Part shown: in pieces, positions 51,982-61,724 of the stretch | Position numbering within the stretch: the stretch's first letter is position 1 | How the letters are laid out: each line of letters opens with the position of its first letter | Source: Amycolatopsis sp. EV170708-02-1 | Lineage (GTDB): Bacteria > Actinomycetota > Actinomycetes > Mycobacteriales > Pseudonocardiaceae | DNA: 64,000 bases | Assembly: GCF_022479115.1 (NCBI RefSeq) | Contig: NZ_CP092497.1 | Location: 7,192,001 to 7,256,000 of the forward strand | Direction of reading: 5' to 3' | The notes under the pieces: generated by a model | The model's input: only the letters and a program-made list of their open reading frames with translations | Told to the model about the DNA's origin: nothing | Databases searched by the model: none | Position numbers and translations under genes: made by a program

Positions 51982-53553
51982 CTAGACCCGCTGCAACCCC
52001 GGCTTCCCCGCTTCGACGACGTAGGAACGGTCCGCGGCTAGGATCACCTTCGAGTAGTCGTACTCGGTGGTGTCCGAAACCGTCATGAAGTCCGCCCGCA
52101 TCTGCGTTTGCGACGCCGTCACCCGGACATAGCCGCGCTTTCCCCGGCAGTACTTGATATGCGGGTTGTTCGAAAGCCACGTCGACGACGGATCGGTCGC
52201 GGTGTCGCTGTTGCTGGTGACGGAGGTCGTCACGAGTTCCGAACCGAACACCGGGTCGCTGTGGTTGAAGTAGTCGCGGCGCAGATCGGCCGCCCAGTGC
52301 CGGTGGACGTCGCCGGTCAGCACGATCGGGTTCGGCACCTTGCGGTCCACGATGCCCTTCGCGATCCGGTCGCGCGAGGCCTCGTAGCCCTGCCAGGAAT
52401 CCGGGCTCTCGCACGTCGCCTTGTTGCCGTCGCCGTCACGGGTGGCGAAGAAGACCTGCTGGCCGAGGAAGTCCCACTTCGCCGGGTGCGTCTCCAGTGC
52501 CTTCAGCAGCCACGCTTCCTGTGTGGTGCCCAGGATGCTGCGAGACGTCGACCGCATGTCGGTGCACGACGGTCCCGTCGTTCCGGACGGGTCGGGCACC
52601 TGCGCGTTGCGGTACTGGCGGGTGTCGAGCATGTGGAACCGGGCGAGGTTCCCCCACGTGAACTGGCGGTAGAGCCGGATCGACGAGCCGCTCGGCTTGG
52701 CCGTGGAGCGGATCGGCATGTTCTCGTAGAACGCCTGGAAGCCGGCGGCCTTGCGGTCGGCCGTGGCCGGGCTGGTGGTGCCGTTCCAGTTGTTCATCAC
52801 CTCGTGGTCGTCGAAGACCACGACCCACGGCGCCATCGCGTGCGCGTTCTGGAGGTCGGCGTCGGTCTTGTGCTGGGCGTGCCGGGCGCGGTATTGGGCG
52901 AGCGTCGTCACGTCTTCGGTGAAGGCGAGCCGGCGCGGGTTGCGTTCGGCGGCGGCGCGCCCGGACTTCTTCTCGTACATGTAGTCGCCGAGGAACAGCA
53001 CCAGTTCCGGGTTGTCGGCGAGCATGCCCTTGTACGAGTGGTACCAGCCTTCCTCCCAGTGCTGGCAGGACGAGAAGCAGTACTTCAGCTGATTCACCGC
53101 GGCACCGGCGGCCGGGGCGGTCCTCGTCCGGCCGACGGGCGAAATGTAGCCACTGGTCTTGAACCGGTAGAAGTATTCACGTCCCGGCTCCAGTCCGACC
53201 GGTTCGATGTGCACGCTGTGCCCGGAGGCGCGGGCCGCGGTCGCGGTGCCCCGCTGCACGATCGAGGCGAACGCCTGGTCGTTCGCGAGTTCCCAGTCCA
53301 CTGTGTACGAAGCGTCCGGCATTCCGCCGAAACCGTCGGGGTTCAGCGGGGCGGGAGCGAGCCTGGTCCACAGCACGACGCTGTCCGGCAGCGGGTCACC
53401 GGAGGCGACACCGAGCTGGAACGGATCGTGGATGGCGGGCGCCGCCGCCAGTGTTCTCGCGTTCGCCCACGAAGGCACCGTCGACGACAACGCCGCCGCC
53501 GAAACCGCCGCGGCACCGCCGAGGAGTACCGCACGCCGATTCACCTGGCCCAT
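51982..53553 (-). CDS. phoD: Secreted alkaline phosphatase/phosphodiesterase PhoD
   Basis: A 523-residue PhoD-family enzyme with a Tat signal (VNRRAVLLGGAAAVSAAALS), an N-terminal beta-sandwich (FQLGVASGDPLPDSVVLWTR) and the metal-binding catalytic core. Family motifs are YCFSSCQHWEEG, LFLGDYMYE (metal Asp), VVVFDDHEVMNNW and VLTGDVHRHW. It releases phosphate from esters outside the cell using Fe and Ca. It stands alone between a convergent regulator and a secreted SH3 protein; no PHO box was identified. Confidence 0.95.
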   Translation of the reverse strand: MGQVNRRAVLLGGAAAVSAAALSSTVPSWANARTLAAAPAIHDPFQLGVASGDPLPDSVVLWTRLAPAPLNPDGFGGMPDASYTVDWELANDQAFASIVQRGTATAARASGHSVHIEPVGLEPGREYFYRFKTSGYISPVGRTRTAPAAGAAVNQLKYCFSSCQHWEEGWYHSYKGMLADNPELVLFLGDYMYEKKSGRAAAERNPRRLAFTEDVTTLAQYRARHAQHKTDADLQNAHAMAPWVVVFDDHEVMNNWNGTTSPATADRKAAGFQAFYENMPIRSTAKPSGSSIRLYRQFTWGNLARFHMLDTRQYRNAQVPDPSGTTGPSCTDMRSTSRSILGTTQEAWLLKALETHPAKWDFLGQQVFFATRDGDGNKATCESPDSWQGYEASRDRIAKGIVDRKVPNPIVLTGDVHRHWAADLRRDYFNHSDPVFGSELVTTSVTSNSDTATDPSSTWLSNNPHIKYCRGKRGYVRVTASQTQMRADFMTVSDTTEYDYSKVILAADRSYVVEAGKPGLQRV

Positions 53554-53596
53554 GAAAATTCAACCTTTCGAAGTGGGGAAAGAACGGGGAGGGATT

Positions 53597-54253
53597 TCAC
53601 GCGGCGTAATCGGTGATGCCGCCACTGCAGGCTTCGAGCGTCGGATTGGCGGCGGCGTCGGCGACACAGACCTTGTAGTAGACCCACGATCCCTTCGCGA
53701 CCGGCACGGCCTTGTCGACGTGGGTGCCGTTGCCGCCGGAGGCCCAGACGTAGAACGGGCCGGCGCCGCCCTTCAGCCAGTAGGCGACGACGGCGGACTT
53801 GCCGTCGGCGTTCCGGTCGTAGACGAGGAAATGCGCATCCGACGAACGGAACTGCCCCTCACCCGCGCAGACCCCGGTGGAGCATTCGGCGCTGCCGGAA
53901 CCGACTCCGCAGTCGGGCGCGATCCGCTGATCCGAGCCCGTGTAGACGTAGCTGTCCGAGATGTAACCGCCGAGCGCGGGAACGTAGTCCCACAACGTCG
54001 TCGTGCCCAGCGGGCCGGTGACCGAGGTCCCGATCGTCTGGCAGTCGATGGTCACCGTGGCGCCGTTGGCCACCGTGCGCACCGCGGTCGCGGAGGTGCT
54101 CGGGGCGCGGCGGACGTTCAGCGGATCACCCGCCGTCTTCACGGTCCCGGTGGCCGCGGCCACCGCGGGAGTGGCTCCGGCGAGGCCCATGGCACCCGCC
54201 GTCACCAGCACGAGAAAGAAACCGGCGAGCCGCCGGACACTTGAACGCTTCAT
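53597..54253 (-). CDS. Secreted SH3-domain protein
   Basis: A 218-residue exported protein with signal MKRSSVRRLAGFFLVLVTAG (cleavage near AVA-AA, about 33). A bacterial SH3 domain follows (about 35-115: TAGDPLNVRRAPSTSATAVR ... GYISDSYVYTGSD), then a domain of about 100 residues with paired cysteines (ECSTGVCAGEGQF, YKVCVADAAANPTLEACSGG). The SH3 part is clearly paralogous to the C-terminus of the secreted protein at 57483-58709. ATG 54253 gives a normal signal peptide. Cell-wall binding is likely; enzymatic function is not evident. Confidence 0.85.
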   Translation of the reverse strand: MKRSSVRRLAGFFLVLVTAGAMGLAGATPAVAAATGTVKTAGDPLNVRRAPSTSATAVRTVANGATVTIDCQTIGTSVTGPLGTTTLWDYVPALGGYISDSYVYTGSDQRIAPDCGVGSGSAECSTGVCAGEGQFRSSDAHFLVYDRNADGKSAVVAYWLKGGAGPFYVWASGGNGTHVDKAVPVAKGSWVYYKVCVADAAANPTLEACSGGITDYAA

Positions 54254-54396
54254 GACCGCAGCGTCGACCGGCGTCGTACACATCACGTACAAACGCCGAC
54301 GGCTGTCTGCACATGCATGCGAATGGATCTAGCCAACCATGGCGGGACGGCAATATTATCGGCGGATATGGGGCTCCTGCCGTATTGGCGGTTTAG

Positions 54397-57204
54397 GTGC
54401 CTATTCTCGGGTTTCGCGTTCTCGGTCCGCTCGAAGTGGCGGTGGACGGGCAGGTGGTGCCGCTCGGCGGCCCCAAACCACGTCTGCTGCTGGCCGCTCT
54501 CCTGCTCCAGCCCAACGTCGTCGTCTCCACCGAACTGCTGATCGAGGTCCTGTGGCCTTCCTCGGCTCCCCGTTCGGCGGCCGCGAACATCCGCACCTAC
54601 GTCCATTCACTCCGCAAACGCCTCGCCGACCACGACCCCGCGCTCGGGGAACGCATCGGGAGCCGGGCGTCCGGATACATCCTCAAGGCCACGCCCGAGG
54701 AGATCGACCACATCCGCTTCGGCGAATTGGCCGCCCGCGCGCAGGACGCGCTCGGCCACGGTGAAGCCGAATCCGCTCTCGACCTGCTGGATCAGGCCGA
54801 AGCCCTGTGGCGCGGAGAAGTACTCGAAGGCCTCCCCCACGACCACGGCTGGGGCGCGACGGTGGCGCGGCTGTCGGAATTGCGGCTGGCGGTGCAGGAA
54901 CAGCGGCTGCGGGCGAGGATCGAACTCGGCCGGACCGCCGAGGCCGTCGCCGAACTGCGGGGACTGGTCACCGAGCATCCCCTGCGCGAGGAGCTCTGGC
55001 AGCAGCTGATCGTCGCGCTGCGGGCCGACGGCCGCACGGCCGACGCGATCGAGGCCTACGAAACGGCGGAGAAGGTGCTGGCCGAGGAGCTCGGCACCGA
55101 ACCGGGCCCGCGGCTGAGGGAGCTGCGGGCCTCGCTGGTCCTCACGCCGTCCGCGACCCAGGACGCGGTGTCCGCCGCCCTCACCCGGCCGATGGCGCCG
55201 GTCTGCCAGCTCCCGCTGGACCTGCCGGACTTCACCGGCCGCGACGACGTCGTCGGCGAACTCGTCGGCCTCTTCCGCGAGCGCCGCGCACAGGGAACGC
55301 CGTCGATCGCGGTGCTTTCGGGGGCGCCGGGGATCGGCAAATCCTCCGTCGCGATCCGGGTGGCGCACGCGGTCCGGGACGATTTCCCGGACGGTCAGCT
55401 GCACGTGGACCTGGCCGGGACGTCGTCCTCGCCCCGGCCACCGATGACCGTGCTCGCCGAGCTGCTCCGCGCGTTGGGCGTCCCCGACGCGGGGCTGCCG
55501 CGTGATCTTCCCGAACGCGCGGCACTGCTGCGGTCCCGGCTGTCGACCATGCGGATGTGCGTGGTCCTCGACGACGCGGGCAGTGCGGCGCAGGTCCGGC
55601 CGCTGCTGCCCGGCGCGGGTTCGTGCGCGGTGCTGATCACCAGCCGGATCCGGATGCCGGATCTGGCCGGGGTCACCCCGGTCGACATCGAGCTCCTCCC
55701 CGAAGCCGAGGCCGCGAAGCTGCTCGAAGGCATCGTCGGTGCCGAGCGGGTCGCCGCGGAGCCTGAGTGCGCGACCGCGATCCTGCGCCACTGCGGGTAT
55801 CTGCCGCTGGCGATCCGGGTCGCCGGGGCGAAGCTGACGCACCGGCCGGGCTGGACGTTGCGCCTGCTGGCGGACCGGCTGCGGGACGAGAGACGAAGAT
55901 TGGACGAACTCCGCGTCGGCGACCTCGCCGTACGGGCGAGTGTCACCCTCAGCTACGACCTGCTGCCCATGTCGGCGGCGACCGCGTTCCGCGGCCTCGG
56001 CGGGCTCGGCTCGGTGCAGTTCCCCGGCTGGGTGGTGGCGGCCCTGCTCGGCCGCGAGCACGGGGACGACGTCCTCGACGTGCTGGTGGACGCCCATCTG
56101 GTCGAGCTGAGCGGCTCCGACTCCACCGGCGAGCCTCGCTACCGCCTGCACGACCTGTTGCGGTGCTACGCCCTCGAACTGCGCGCGCAGGACGTCCCGG
56201 CGAAGGCGCACGCCGCCACGAAACGGGTGTTGGAGGGCTATCTCGCGCTCGCGGTCGAGGCCGCGGACCGGCTGCCGATCCATTTCTTCGGCCTCTACCG
56301 GGACGACACCGCGGTCCAGCCGGCGGTCCCCCGGGGTACCGAGCATCTGCTCGACGATCCGGCCGCGTGGTTCGCCGCCGAACGGCACACCTGTGTCGCC
56401 GCCGTCTCGCTGGCCGCGGATCTCGGCTTCGACGCGCTGGCCTGGCGGCTCGCCGCCGCGCTGGCGCCATACTTCGACCAGCGTGGTCACCAGGACGACT
56501 GGCTGCACACGCACGCCGTCGCGCTGGCCGCCGCCCGCCGGTCCGGCGAGGTCCGCGGCGAGGCGATCATCCAGCGCAACCTCGGGCAGATCCAGCTGTA
56601 CCAGGACAGTTACGCCGAAGCCCTGATCGCGTTCGAGCAGTCGCAGCTGCTGTTCGACAAGGTCGGCGACGCGCAGGGCGCGGCGATCGCGCTGGCCGGG
56701 CTCGGCACCGTGCTGCGGATCAAGGGCGAAGACACCGTCGCGCTGGAGCATTGTCACGCGGCGTTCGACCAGTTCTCCGCGGCGGGCGACCCGCACGGCG
56801 AGGCCGTCGCGCGGATCGCGATCGGCGCGGTGTGGCTGGCGCGGCGCCGGTTCACCGAAGCGGAACGCTGGTTCACCGAAGCGCTCGACCAGTCCGCCCG
56901 GATCGGGGACCGGCATCGGGAGGCGCACGCGTTGAAGCGGCTCGCGATGCTTCGCCAGCATCAGGGCGATCTCGCGGGCGCGCGGGAATGGGTCGACCGC
57001 GCCATCGCCCTCTTCAACGAACTCGGCGACGACCACTGCGTCGGCTACGCGAACCAGAATCTCGGCGAGCTGTACCTGCACAGCGGCGATCTGGCGCACG
57101 CGCAGCTGCTGCTGGTCAATTCGCTGAGCGTGCACCGGCGCAACGGGGACCGCCGGTCCGAGGCCGAGGTGTCGCAGTTGCTCGGGAACTGCACGAGGCG
57201 CTGA
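54397..57204 (+). CDS. AfsR/SARP-type regulator with NB-ARC and TPR
   Basis: A 935-residue regulator: OmpR-like DNA-binding domain (about 1-95), BTAD (about 100-245; HPLREELWQQLIVALRADGR), NB-ARC ATPase (P-loop GAPGIGKSS near 308) and TPR repeats (about 690 onward). This is the AfsR layout; such proteins activate secondary metabolism or secreted-enzyme genes. The frame stops at 57204 (GNCTRR), but another frame continues without interruption to 57347 with a TPR-like end (RELHEALSQPERSRTYSERA), joinable by adding one base near 57183 to give 983 residues. Truncation or sequence error; the core is intact. GTG 54397 is the start by homology. Confidence 0.88.
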   Translation: MPILGFRVLGPLEVAVDGQVVPLGGPKPRLLLAALLLQPNVVVSTELLIEVLWPSSAPRSAAANIRTYVHSLRKRLADHDPALGERIGSRASGYILKATPEEIDHIRFGELAARAQDALGHGEAESALDLLDQAEALWRGEVLEGLPHDHGWGATVARLSELRLAVQEQRLRARIELGRTAEAVAELRGLVTEHPLREELWQQLIVALRADGRTADAIEAYETAEKVLAEELGTEPGPRLRELRASLVLTPSATQDAVSAALTRPMAPVCQLPLDLPDFTGRDDVVGELVGLFRERRAQGTPSIAVLSGAPGIGKSSVAIRVAHAVRDDFPDGQLHVDLAGTSSSPRPPMTVLAELLRALGVPDAGLPRDLPERAALLRSRLSTMRMCVVLDDAGSAAQVRPLLPGAGSCAVLITSRIRMPDLAGVTPVDIELLPEAEAAKLLEGIVGAERVAAEPECATAILRHCGYLPLAIRVAGAKLTHRPGWTLRLLADRLRDERRRLDELRVGDLAVRASVTLSYDLLPMSAATAFRGLGGLGSVQFPGWVVAALLGREHGDDVLDVLVDAHLVELSGSDSTGEPRYRLHDLLRCYALELRAQDVPAKAHAATKRVLEGYLALAVEAADRLPIHFFGLYRDDTAVQPAVPRGTEHLLDDPAAWFAAERHTCVAAVSLAADLGFDALAWRLAAALAPYFDQRGHQDDWLHTHAVALAAARRSGEVRGEAIIQRNLGQIQLYQDSYAEALIAFEQSQLLFDKVGDAQGAAIALAGLGTVLRIKGEDTVALEHCHAAFDQFSAAGDPHGEAVARIAIGAVWLARRRFTEAERWFTEALDQSARIGDRHREAHALKRLAMLRQHQGDLAGAREWVDRAIALFNELGDDHCVGYANQNLGELYLHSGDLAHAQLLLVNSLSVHRRNGDRRSEAEVSQLLGNCTRR

Positions 57205-57361
57205 GCCAGCCCGAGCGGTCGCGGACCTATTCGGAACGCGCGCTGGCGTTGTGGCGGGAACTCTCCGCACGCCCACAGGAATCCGCTCTCGCTTCGCGCC
57301 TTCAGGAGTCGGCCGAAGCATCCTACAACGACTCCGCGAGCGCCTGACCTTTTCGCCATCC

Positions 57362-57401
57362 GGCACCTGATCGCGATGTTCACGCACCGCGATCAGGTGC
57401 C
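57362..57401 (+). terminator. Terminator after SARP gene
   Basis: GGCACCTGATCGCG (57362-57375) pairs perfectly with CGCGATCAGGTGCC (57388-57401) around a 12-base loop, followed by ACTTGCTTTTG. It follows the continued SARP frame by 14 bases, supporting 57347 as the original gene end. Confidence 0.85.
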
Positions 57402-57441
57402 GACTTGCTTTTGTATCGATCGTGTACAGGCCCCGGCGAAG

Positions 57442-57476
57442 CTCCCTTCGTAGCAACCGAGAGTGCTCGAAGGGAG
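57442..57476 (+). promoter_or_regulatory. Hairpin hiding the ribosome site
   Basis: CTCCCTTCG (57442-57450) is the exact complement of CGAAGGGAG (57468-57476), which contains the ribosome site of the gene starting at 57483. The 17-base loop and nine-base stem could hold translation back until unfolded, or the dyad could be a repressor site. Confidence 0.5.
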
Positions 57477-57482
57477 ACCGGA

Positions 57483-58709
57483 ATGGTCCGGACCGTTAAG
57501 GCCCGCCGGGTGATGGCGGCCGTCCTGGCCGTGGGGGCGGTCACCGCCTTGGCCGCCAGCCCCGCGAACGCGGCGCCCGAAGGAAGCTGGCGCGCCGACC
57601 TGTCCACTGTGGACGGCGACGACGTCAACGTCCGCAGCGACGGTGGCGTGCTGAGCCTGGAAAACGCCGCCTGGCACAGAAAACCCGACTCCATCGGCAG
57701 CCAGGGCTACCTGCTGCTGGCCGAGCAGAAGCTCGGGAAGCCGGTCAACCGCGTCACCGCCCAGGTGACCGCCGACGCGCCGAAGGGCACCGAGGTCGAG
57801 GTCGACGTCCGCGGCAGGCTCAACGCCAACGACTGGACCGAGTGGACGCCCGCCAATGGCGACGCCGCCCAGCTGTCCGCTTCGGTCTCCACGGTCCAGG
57901 TCCGCATCGGACTGCGCACGGTGACCGACGGCGTGACCGCGAAGGTCAGCGACGTCACCCTCCAGGGTGATCTCAGCCCGCAGGTGAACGCGATCGGCGC
58001 GCTCGCGGCCCCGCTGACGTACAAGGTCTACGGCACCCGCGAGGGCCTCGTCGGCGGCACCACCGCCAACGGGCACGTGATCAAGTCCCGCGACCACTTC
58101 GTCGCCCTCCCCTCGGGCCGCGGCCTGGCGCCCAAGAACACCGGCAACTACACCGTCCGCATCTGCCGCACCGACAACAGCCGCTGCGAATACGCGCCGG
58201 TGTGGGACGTCGGCCCGTGGAACACCAAGGACGACTACTGGAACCCGTCGGCCACCCGCCAGATGTGGAAGAACCTGCCGCAGGGGAAGCCCGAGGCGCA
58301 GGCCGCGTACCAGGACGGCTACAACGGCGGCAAGGACGAGTTCGGCCGCCGGGTGGCCAACCCGGCGGGGATCGACCTCGCGGACGGCACCTTCTGGGAC
58401 GGCCTGAAGATGACGGACAACGGCTGGGTCAACGTCTCCTACCTGTGGACCGGCTCCGGCCCGACCGGCGTCGTCAGCACGGCGGGCGACCCGATGAACG
58501 TCCGCGCGTCGGCGAGCACCTCGGCGGCGATCAAGGGCCTCGCGGCGAACTACGCGAAGGTCAACATCGAATGCTACGTCGAGGGTGAGACCGTCACCGG
58601 CAAGTTCGGCACCAGCAACGTCTGGGACCGGATCGGCCCGGGGCACTACATCTCCGACACCTACCTGCAGACCGGATCGGACCTGCCGGTGGCGCCCAAG
58701 TGCTCGTGA
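57483..58709 (+). CDS. Secreted multi-domain protein with C-terminal SH3
   Basis: A 408-residue exported protein: signal peptide (KARRVMAAVLAVGAVTALAA, cleavage near ANA-AP, about 31), a beta-sandwich-like domain (about 35-165), a central domain with TYKVYGTREGLVGGTTANGH, CRTDNSRCEYAPVWDVGPWN (about 180-310; possibly a double-psi barrel/expansin-like fold) and a C-terminal SH3 domain (about 325-408) paralogous to the protein at 53597-54253. Wall or polymer binding is likely; any hydrolytic activity is unproven. The ribosome site is within a hairpin (57442-57476). Confidence 0.85.
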   Translation: MVRTVKARRVMAAVLAVGAVTALAASPANAAPEGSWRADLSTVDGDDVNVRSDGGVLSLENAAWHRKPDSIGSQGYLLLAEQKLGKPVNRVTAQVTADAPKGTEVEVDVRGRLNANDWTEWTPANGDAAQLSASVSTVQVRIGLRTVTDGVTAKVSDVTLQGDLSPQVNAIGALAAPLTYKVYGTREGLVGGTTANGHVIKSRDHFVALPSGRGLAPKNTGNYTVRICRTDNSRCEYAPVWDVGPWNTKDDYWNPSATRQMWKNLPQGKPEAQAAYQDGYNGGKDEFGRRVANPAGIDLADGTFWDGLKMTDNGWVNVSYLWTGSGPTGVVSTAGDPMNVRASASTSAAIKGLAANYAKVNIECYVEGETVTGKFGTSNVWDRIGPGHYISDTYLQTGSDLPVAPKCS

Positions 58710-58722
58710 CGCACTCCTGAAC

Positions 58723-58758
58723 CGAAGGCCCGGCGTACCCCATAACGCCGGGCCTTCG
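58723..58758 (+). terminator. Terminator hairpin
   Basis: CGAAGGCCCGGCG and CGCCGGGCCTTCG form a perfect 13-bp stem with a ten-base loop 13 bases after the preceding stop codon, followed by CCCTTTCG. Confidence 0.88.
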
Positions 58759-58851
58759 CCCTTTCGTCCGCCCTTTTTCCCGCTCGTGCGGACCTGGGGC
58801 CGGGGCGTCCGCCATCGAGACTTGCGGTAGCCACGACCTGAGGGGGTCCGC

Positions 58852-60236
58852 ATGAATCCGCCGGAAACGACCACGCTGCGCGAAAAACTGTCCGGCACGG
58901 TGGTCACCGCCGCCGATCCGGGCTACGACGCCGCCCGCGCCGTGTGGAACGGCGACATCGACCGGCGCCCGGCGGTGGTCGCCGAATGCGCCACGCGCGA
59001 GGACGTCGTCACCGCGTTGGCCTTCGGCCGCGAAAAGGGCCTCGAGATCACCGTGCGCGGCGGAGGGCACAGTTTCAGCGGTTCCGCCGTGGTCGACGAC
59101 GGGCTGGTGATCGACCTCGGCGGACTGCGCGGGATCACCGTCGATCCCGGCGCCCGCACCGCGCTGGTCGGCGGCGGCGCGGTCTGGGCCGACGTCGACG
59201 AAGCGACGCAGCGGTACGGGCTCGCGACGGTCGGCGGCACGGTGAGCGACACCGGCGTCGGCGGTCTCACGCTCGGGGTGGCTTCGGCTGGCTGACCGCG
59301 AAACACGGGCTCACGATCGACAATCTGCTTTCGGCGGAGGTCGTGACGGCCGACGGCCGGATCCTGCGGGCCTCCGCGGCGGAGCATCCGGATCTGTTCT
59401 GGGCGTTGCGCGGCGGTGGCGGGAACTTCGGCGTGGTCACGGAATTCGAGTTCCGGCTGCACCGGGTCGGCCTCACCGAGGTCGGGTTGTTCTTCTGGAC
59501 ACTGGCCGACGCGCCCGAGGCGATGCGCTTCGCGAAGGAGGTGATCGCGACGCTTCCGCCGGGCACCGGTTCCATGCTCGTCGGGATCACCGCGCCGCCC
59601 GCGCCGTTCGTCCCGCCGGAGCACCACTTCGCGCCAGGGCTCGCGCTGGTCGTCGCCGGCTTCGACGGCCCCGAACGGCACGCCCGGCTGGCCGAGCGGA
59701 TCCGGGGCGGGCTGCCCGCGGCGTTCGAGCTGGTCACGCCGATGCCGTACGCGGATCTGCAGAAACTGCTCGACCCGACCGCGCCGCGGGGCATCCTCGC
59801 CTACGAGAAGTCGCTCTACGTCTCCTCACTGTCCGAAAAGGTCATCGACGTGATCGCCGCGCGCCTGCCGGACAAGGCGTCGCCGGGCACCGTGATGCCG
59901 ATCGTGCCGCTGCAGGACGCCTTCTCGACGGTTCCCGACGACGCGACCGCGTTCGGCGGGCCGCGGACGCCCGGTTTCGTCATCGGCATCGCGGCGACCG
60001 CCCCGACGCCGGAACTCCTCGCCGCTGACCGTCTCTGGGCGCGGGCGCTGTGGGAAGAACTCCTGCCGCATTCCAACAACCACGGCGGCTATCTGAACTT
60101 CATGAACGAATTCGACGAAGACCGTGTCCGCACGGCTTTCGGGACGGCGAAGTACGCGCGGCTGGCCGCCATCAAGGCGGTGTACGACCCGGACAACGTG
60201 TTCCGGTACAACGCGAACATCCGTCCCGCTGAGTGA
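58852..60236 (+). pseudogene. FAD-linked oxidase (BBE type), frameshifted
   Basis: From ATG 58852 the frame encodes the FAD-binding part of a berberine-bridge-type oxidase (RGGGHSFSGSAVVDDGLVID with the flavin-linking His). It then breaks at about 59278, where TLG is followed by VASAG and a stop. Adding one G to the run at 59274-59277 restores TLGGGFGWLTAKHGL and an open frame to 60236 ending in the BBE motif (DPDNVFRYNANI), giving 461 residues. The expected activity is oxidation of an alcohol or sugar with release of hydrogen peroxide. Loss of one G in a G-run is a common sequencing error, so the gene may be intact. Confidence 0.82.
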
Positions 60237-60317
60237 GCCCTCTATTCACAACCATGAATGGCCTTCACAAGCCCGTAATCGTCGTGCGAAACTCCCGTGA
60301 CGCATTCCCACTGACGA

Positions 60318-61549
60318 ATGGCGGGCATTGTGAGCGTTTCCCGGCGAACCCTGTTGACCACCGCTGCCGGTGCCGCCGTCGCGGCGACGACGATCACCCC
60401 GGCCGCCAGTGCGGCCGAGGAAGCCACTGACAGCCTAAGGACTTTCCGCCGAACGGCCGACTACGCGGTGACCAAACTGCGGGCCGTCGCCCCCGGCGTC
60501 ACGGCCTTTCCGGAGATCACCCGATTCGAGAAATGGACCTATTCGCAGAACGGCGGCTGGATCGGCGGATTCTGGCCGGGCACTTTATGGCTCGCCTCGA
60601 TCTACAGCGGCGATCCCCAATTCCGCACGCTCGCCATGGCGTCGGCGGAAAAACTCGCCCCGCGCCAGTACGAGACACGGGACCACGACCTCGGATTCCT
60701 CTTCTACCCGTCCTGGGTGACCGGCTGGCGGCTCACCGGCGACGAGAAGTGGCGCACCGGCGCGCTCAACGCCGCCGCGTCGCTCATCCAGCGCTACAAC
60801 GAAAAGGGGAAGTTCATCCGGGCGTGGGGCGCGCTCGGCACGCCGGGCAACGCGGGCCGGGTCATCGTCGACACGATGATGAACCTGGACCTGCTGACCT
60901 TCGCGAGCGAGCAGACCGGAGACCGGAAGTACCTCGACATCGCCGTCTCCCACGCGAAGACCACCGAGCGGGTCTTCGTACGCCCGGACGGTTCGACGCC
61001 GCACGTCTTCGATTTCGACCCGGACACCGGCGCCGAGATCGGGCCGAACACCGTGCAGGGTTACAGCCCGACGTCGTGCTGGTCCCGCGGCCAGGCCTGG
61101 GGGATCTACGGGTTCACCACGATGTACCGGCGCTCCGGGGACCCGCTGTTCCTGCGGACCGCGCAACGCCTGGCCGACTTCGCGCTGCGCGCCCTGACCC
61201 GGACAACGTGCCCGTGTGGGATTACCTCGCCCCGCAGGCGCCGCACGACATCAAGGACTCCTCCGCCGGCGCCGTGATGGCGTGCGGGCTGCTCGACCTG
61301 GCGAAGGTCGCGAACCGGCCCCAGTACCGCGAGGCGGCGATCCGGATCCTCACCGCGTTGTGCGACACCTGCCTGACCACGAAGTCCACCCGCGCCGAGG
61401 CGATCGTGGCGCGGGGAACGCGCAACCGCCGGGCCGAGGACGGCGTCGAGGTTTCGTTGCCGTACGGCGACTACTACCTGCTGGAGGGCATTCTGCGGGT
61501 GCTGATGCCGAAGGAGATCGACAAGGCCATCGACCTGTCGAGCGTCTGA
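60318..61549 (+). pseudogene. Secreted GH88 unsaturated glucuronyl hydrolase, frameshifted
   Basis: The frame from ATG 60318 (or GTG 60330) has a Tat-type signal (VSRRTLLTTAAGAAVAATTI) and a GH88 barrel with WIGGFWPGTLWLASIYSGD, MMNLDLLTFAS and QGYSPTSCWSRGQAWGIYGF. At about 61197 (LRALTRTT) the frame is lost; from there the alternative frame DPDNVPVWDYLAPQAPHDIK continues to the stop at 61549. One added base restores a 410-residue enzyme that would remove unsaturated uronic acids from lyase-generated oligosaccharides. It pairs functionally with the GH105 gene at 49623, which shows the same type of lesion. Confidence 0.8.
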
Positions 61550-61559
61550 GCCCGGATTT

Positions 61560-61668
61560 CGCGTGACCGCAGGGACGACACGCGTGATGGAACGGACGCC
61601 ACGCGTGATCCGACAGACGACACGCGTGGCGTCCGTTCCGTCACGTGTGTCGTCCGTCCAGTCACGCG
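61560..61668. repeat. Nested inverted repeat, related to 41717 cluster
   Basis: The core has perfect 19-bp arms GGAACGGACGCCACGCGTG (61589-61607) and its complement (61621-61639). Outer arms are CGCGTGAC/GTCACGCG (61560-61567/61661-61668), with further paired GACGACACGCGTGA-like segments between. It lies between the convergent GH88 and DUF4396 genes and shares the ACGACACGCGTG motif with 41717-41937. Probably a bidirectional terminator. Confidence 0.8.
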
Positions 61669-61724
61669 AAACCGCCGCTCACGACCAGCCGGACCCACCG
61701 CGGCCCCGTGGTGCGAAACCGGGC

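Noticed and set aside
54607..57456. 949-codon open frame on the minus strand
   Set aside because: It is opposite the SARP gene, has low-complexity Arg/Gln/Asp-rich composition without any domain, and is explained by third-position GC bias of the real gene.
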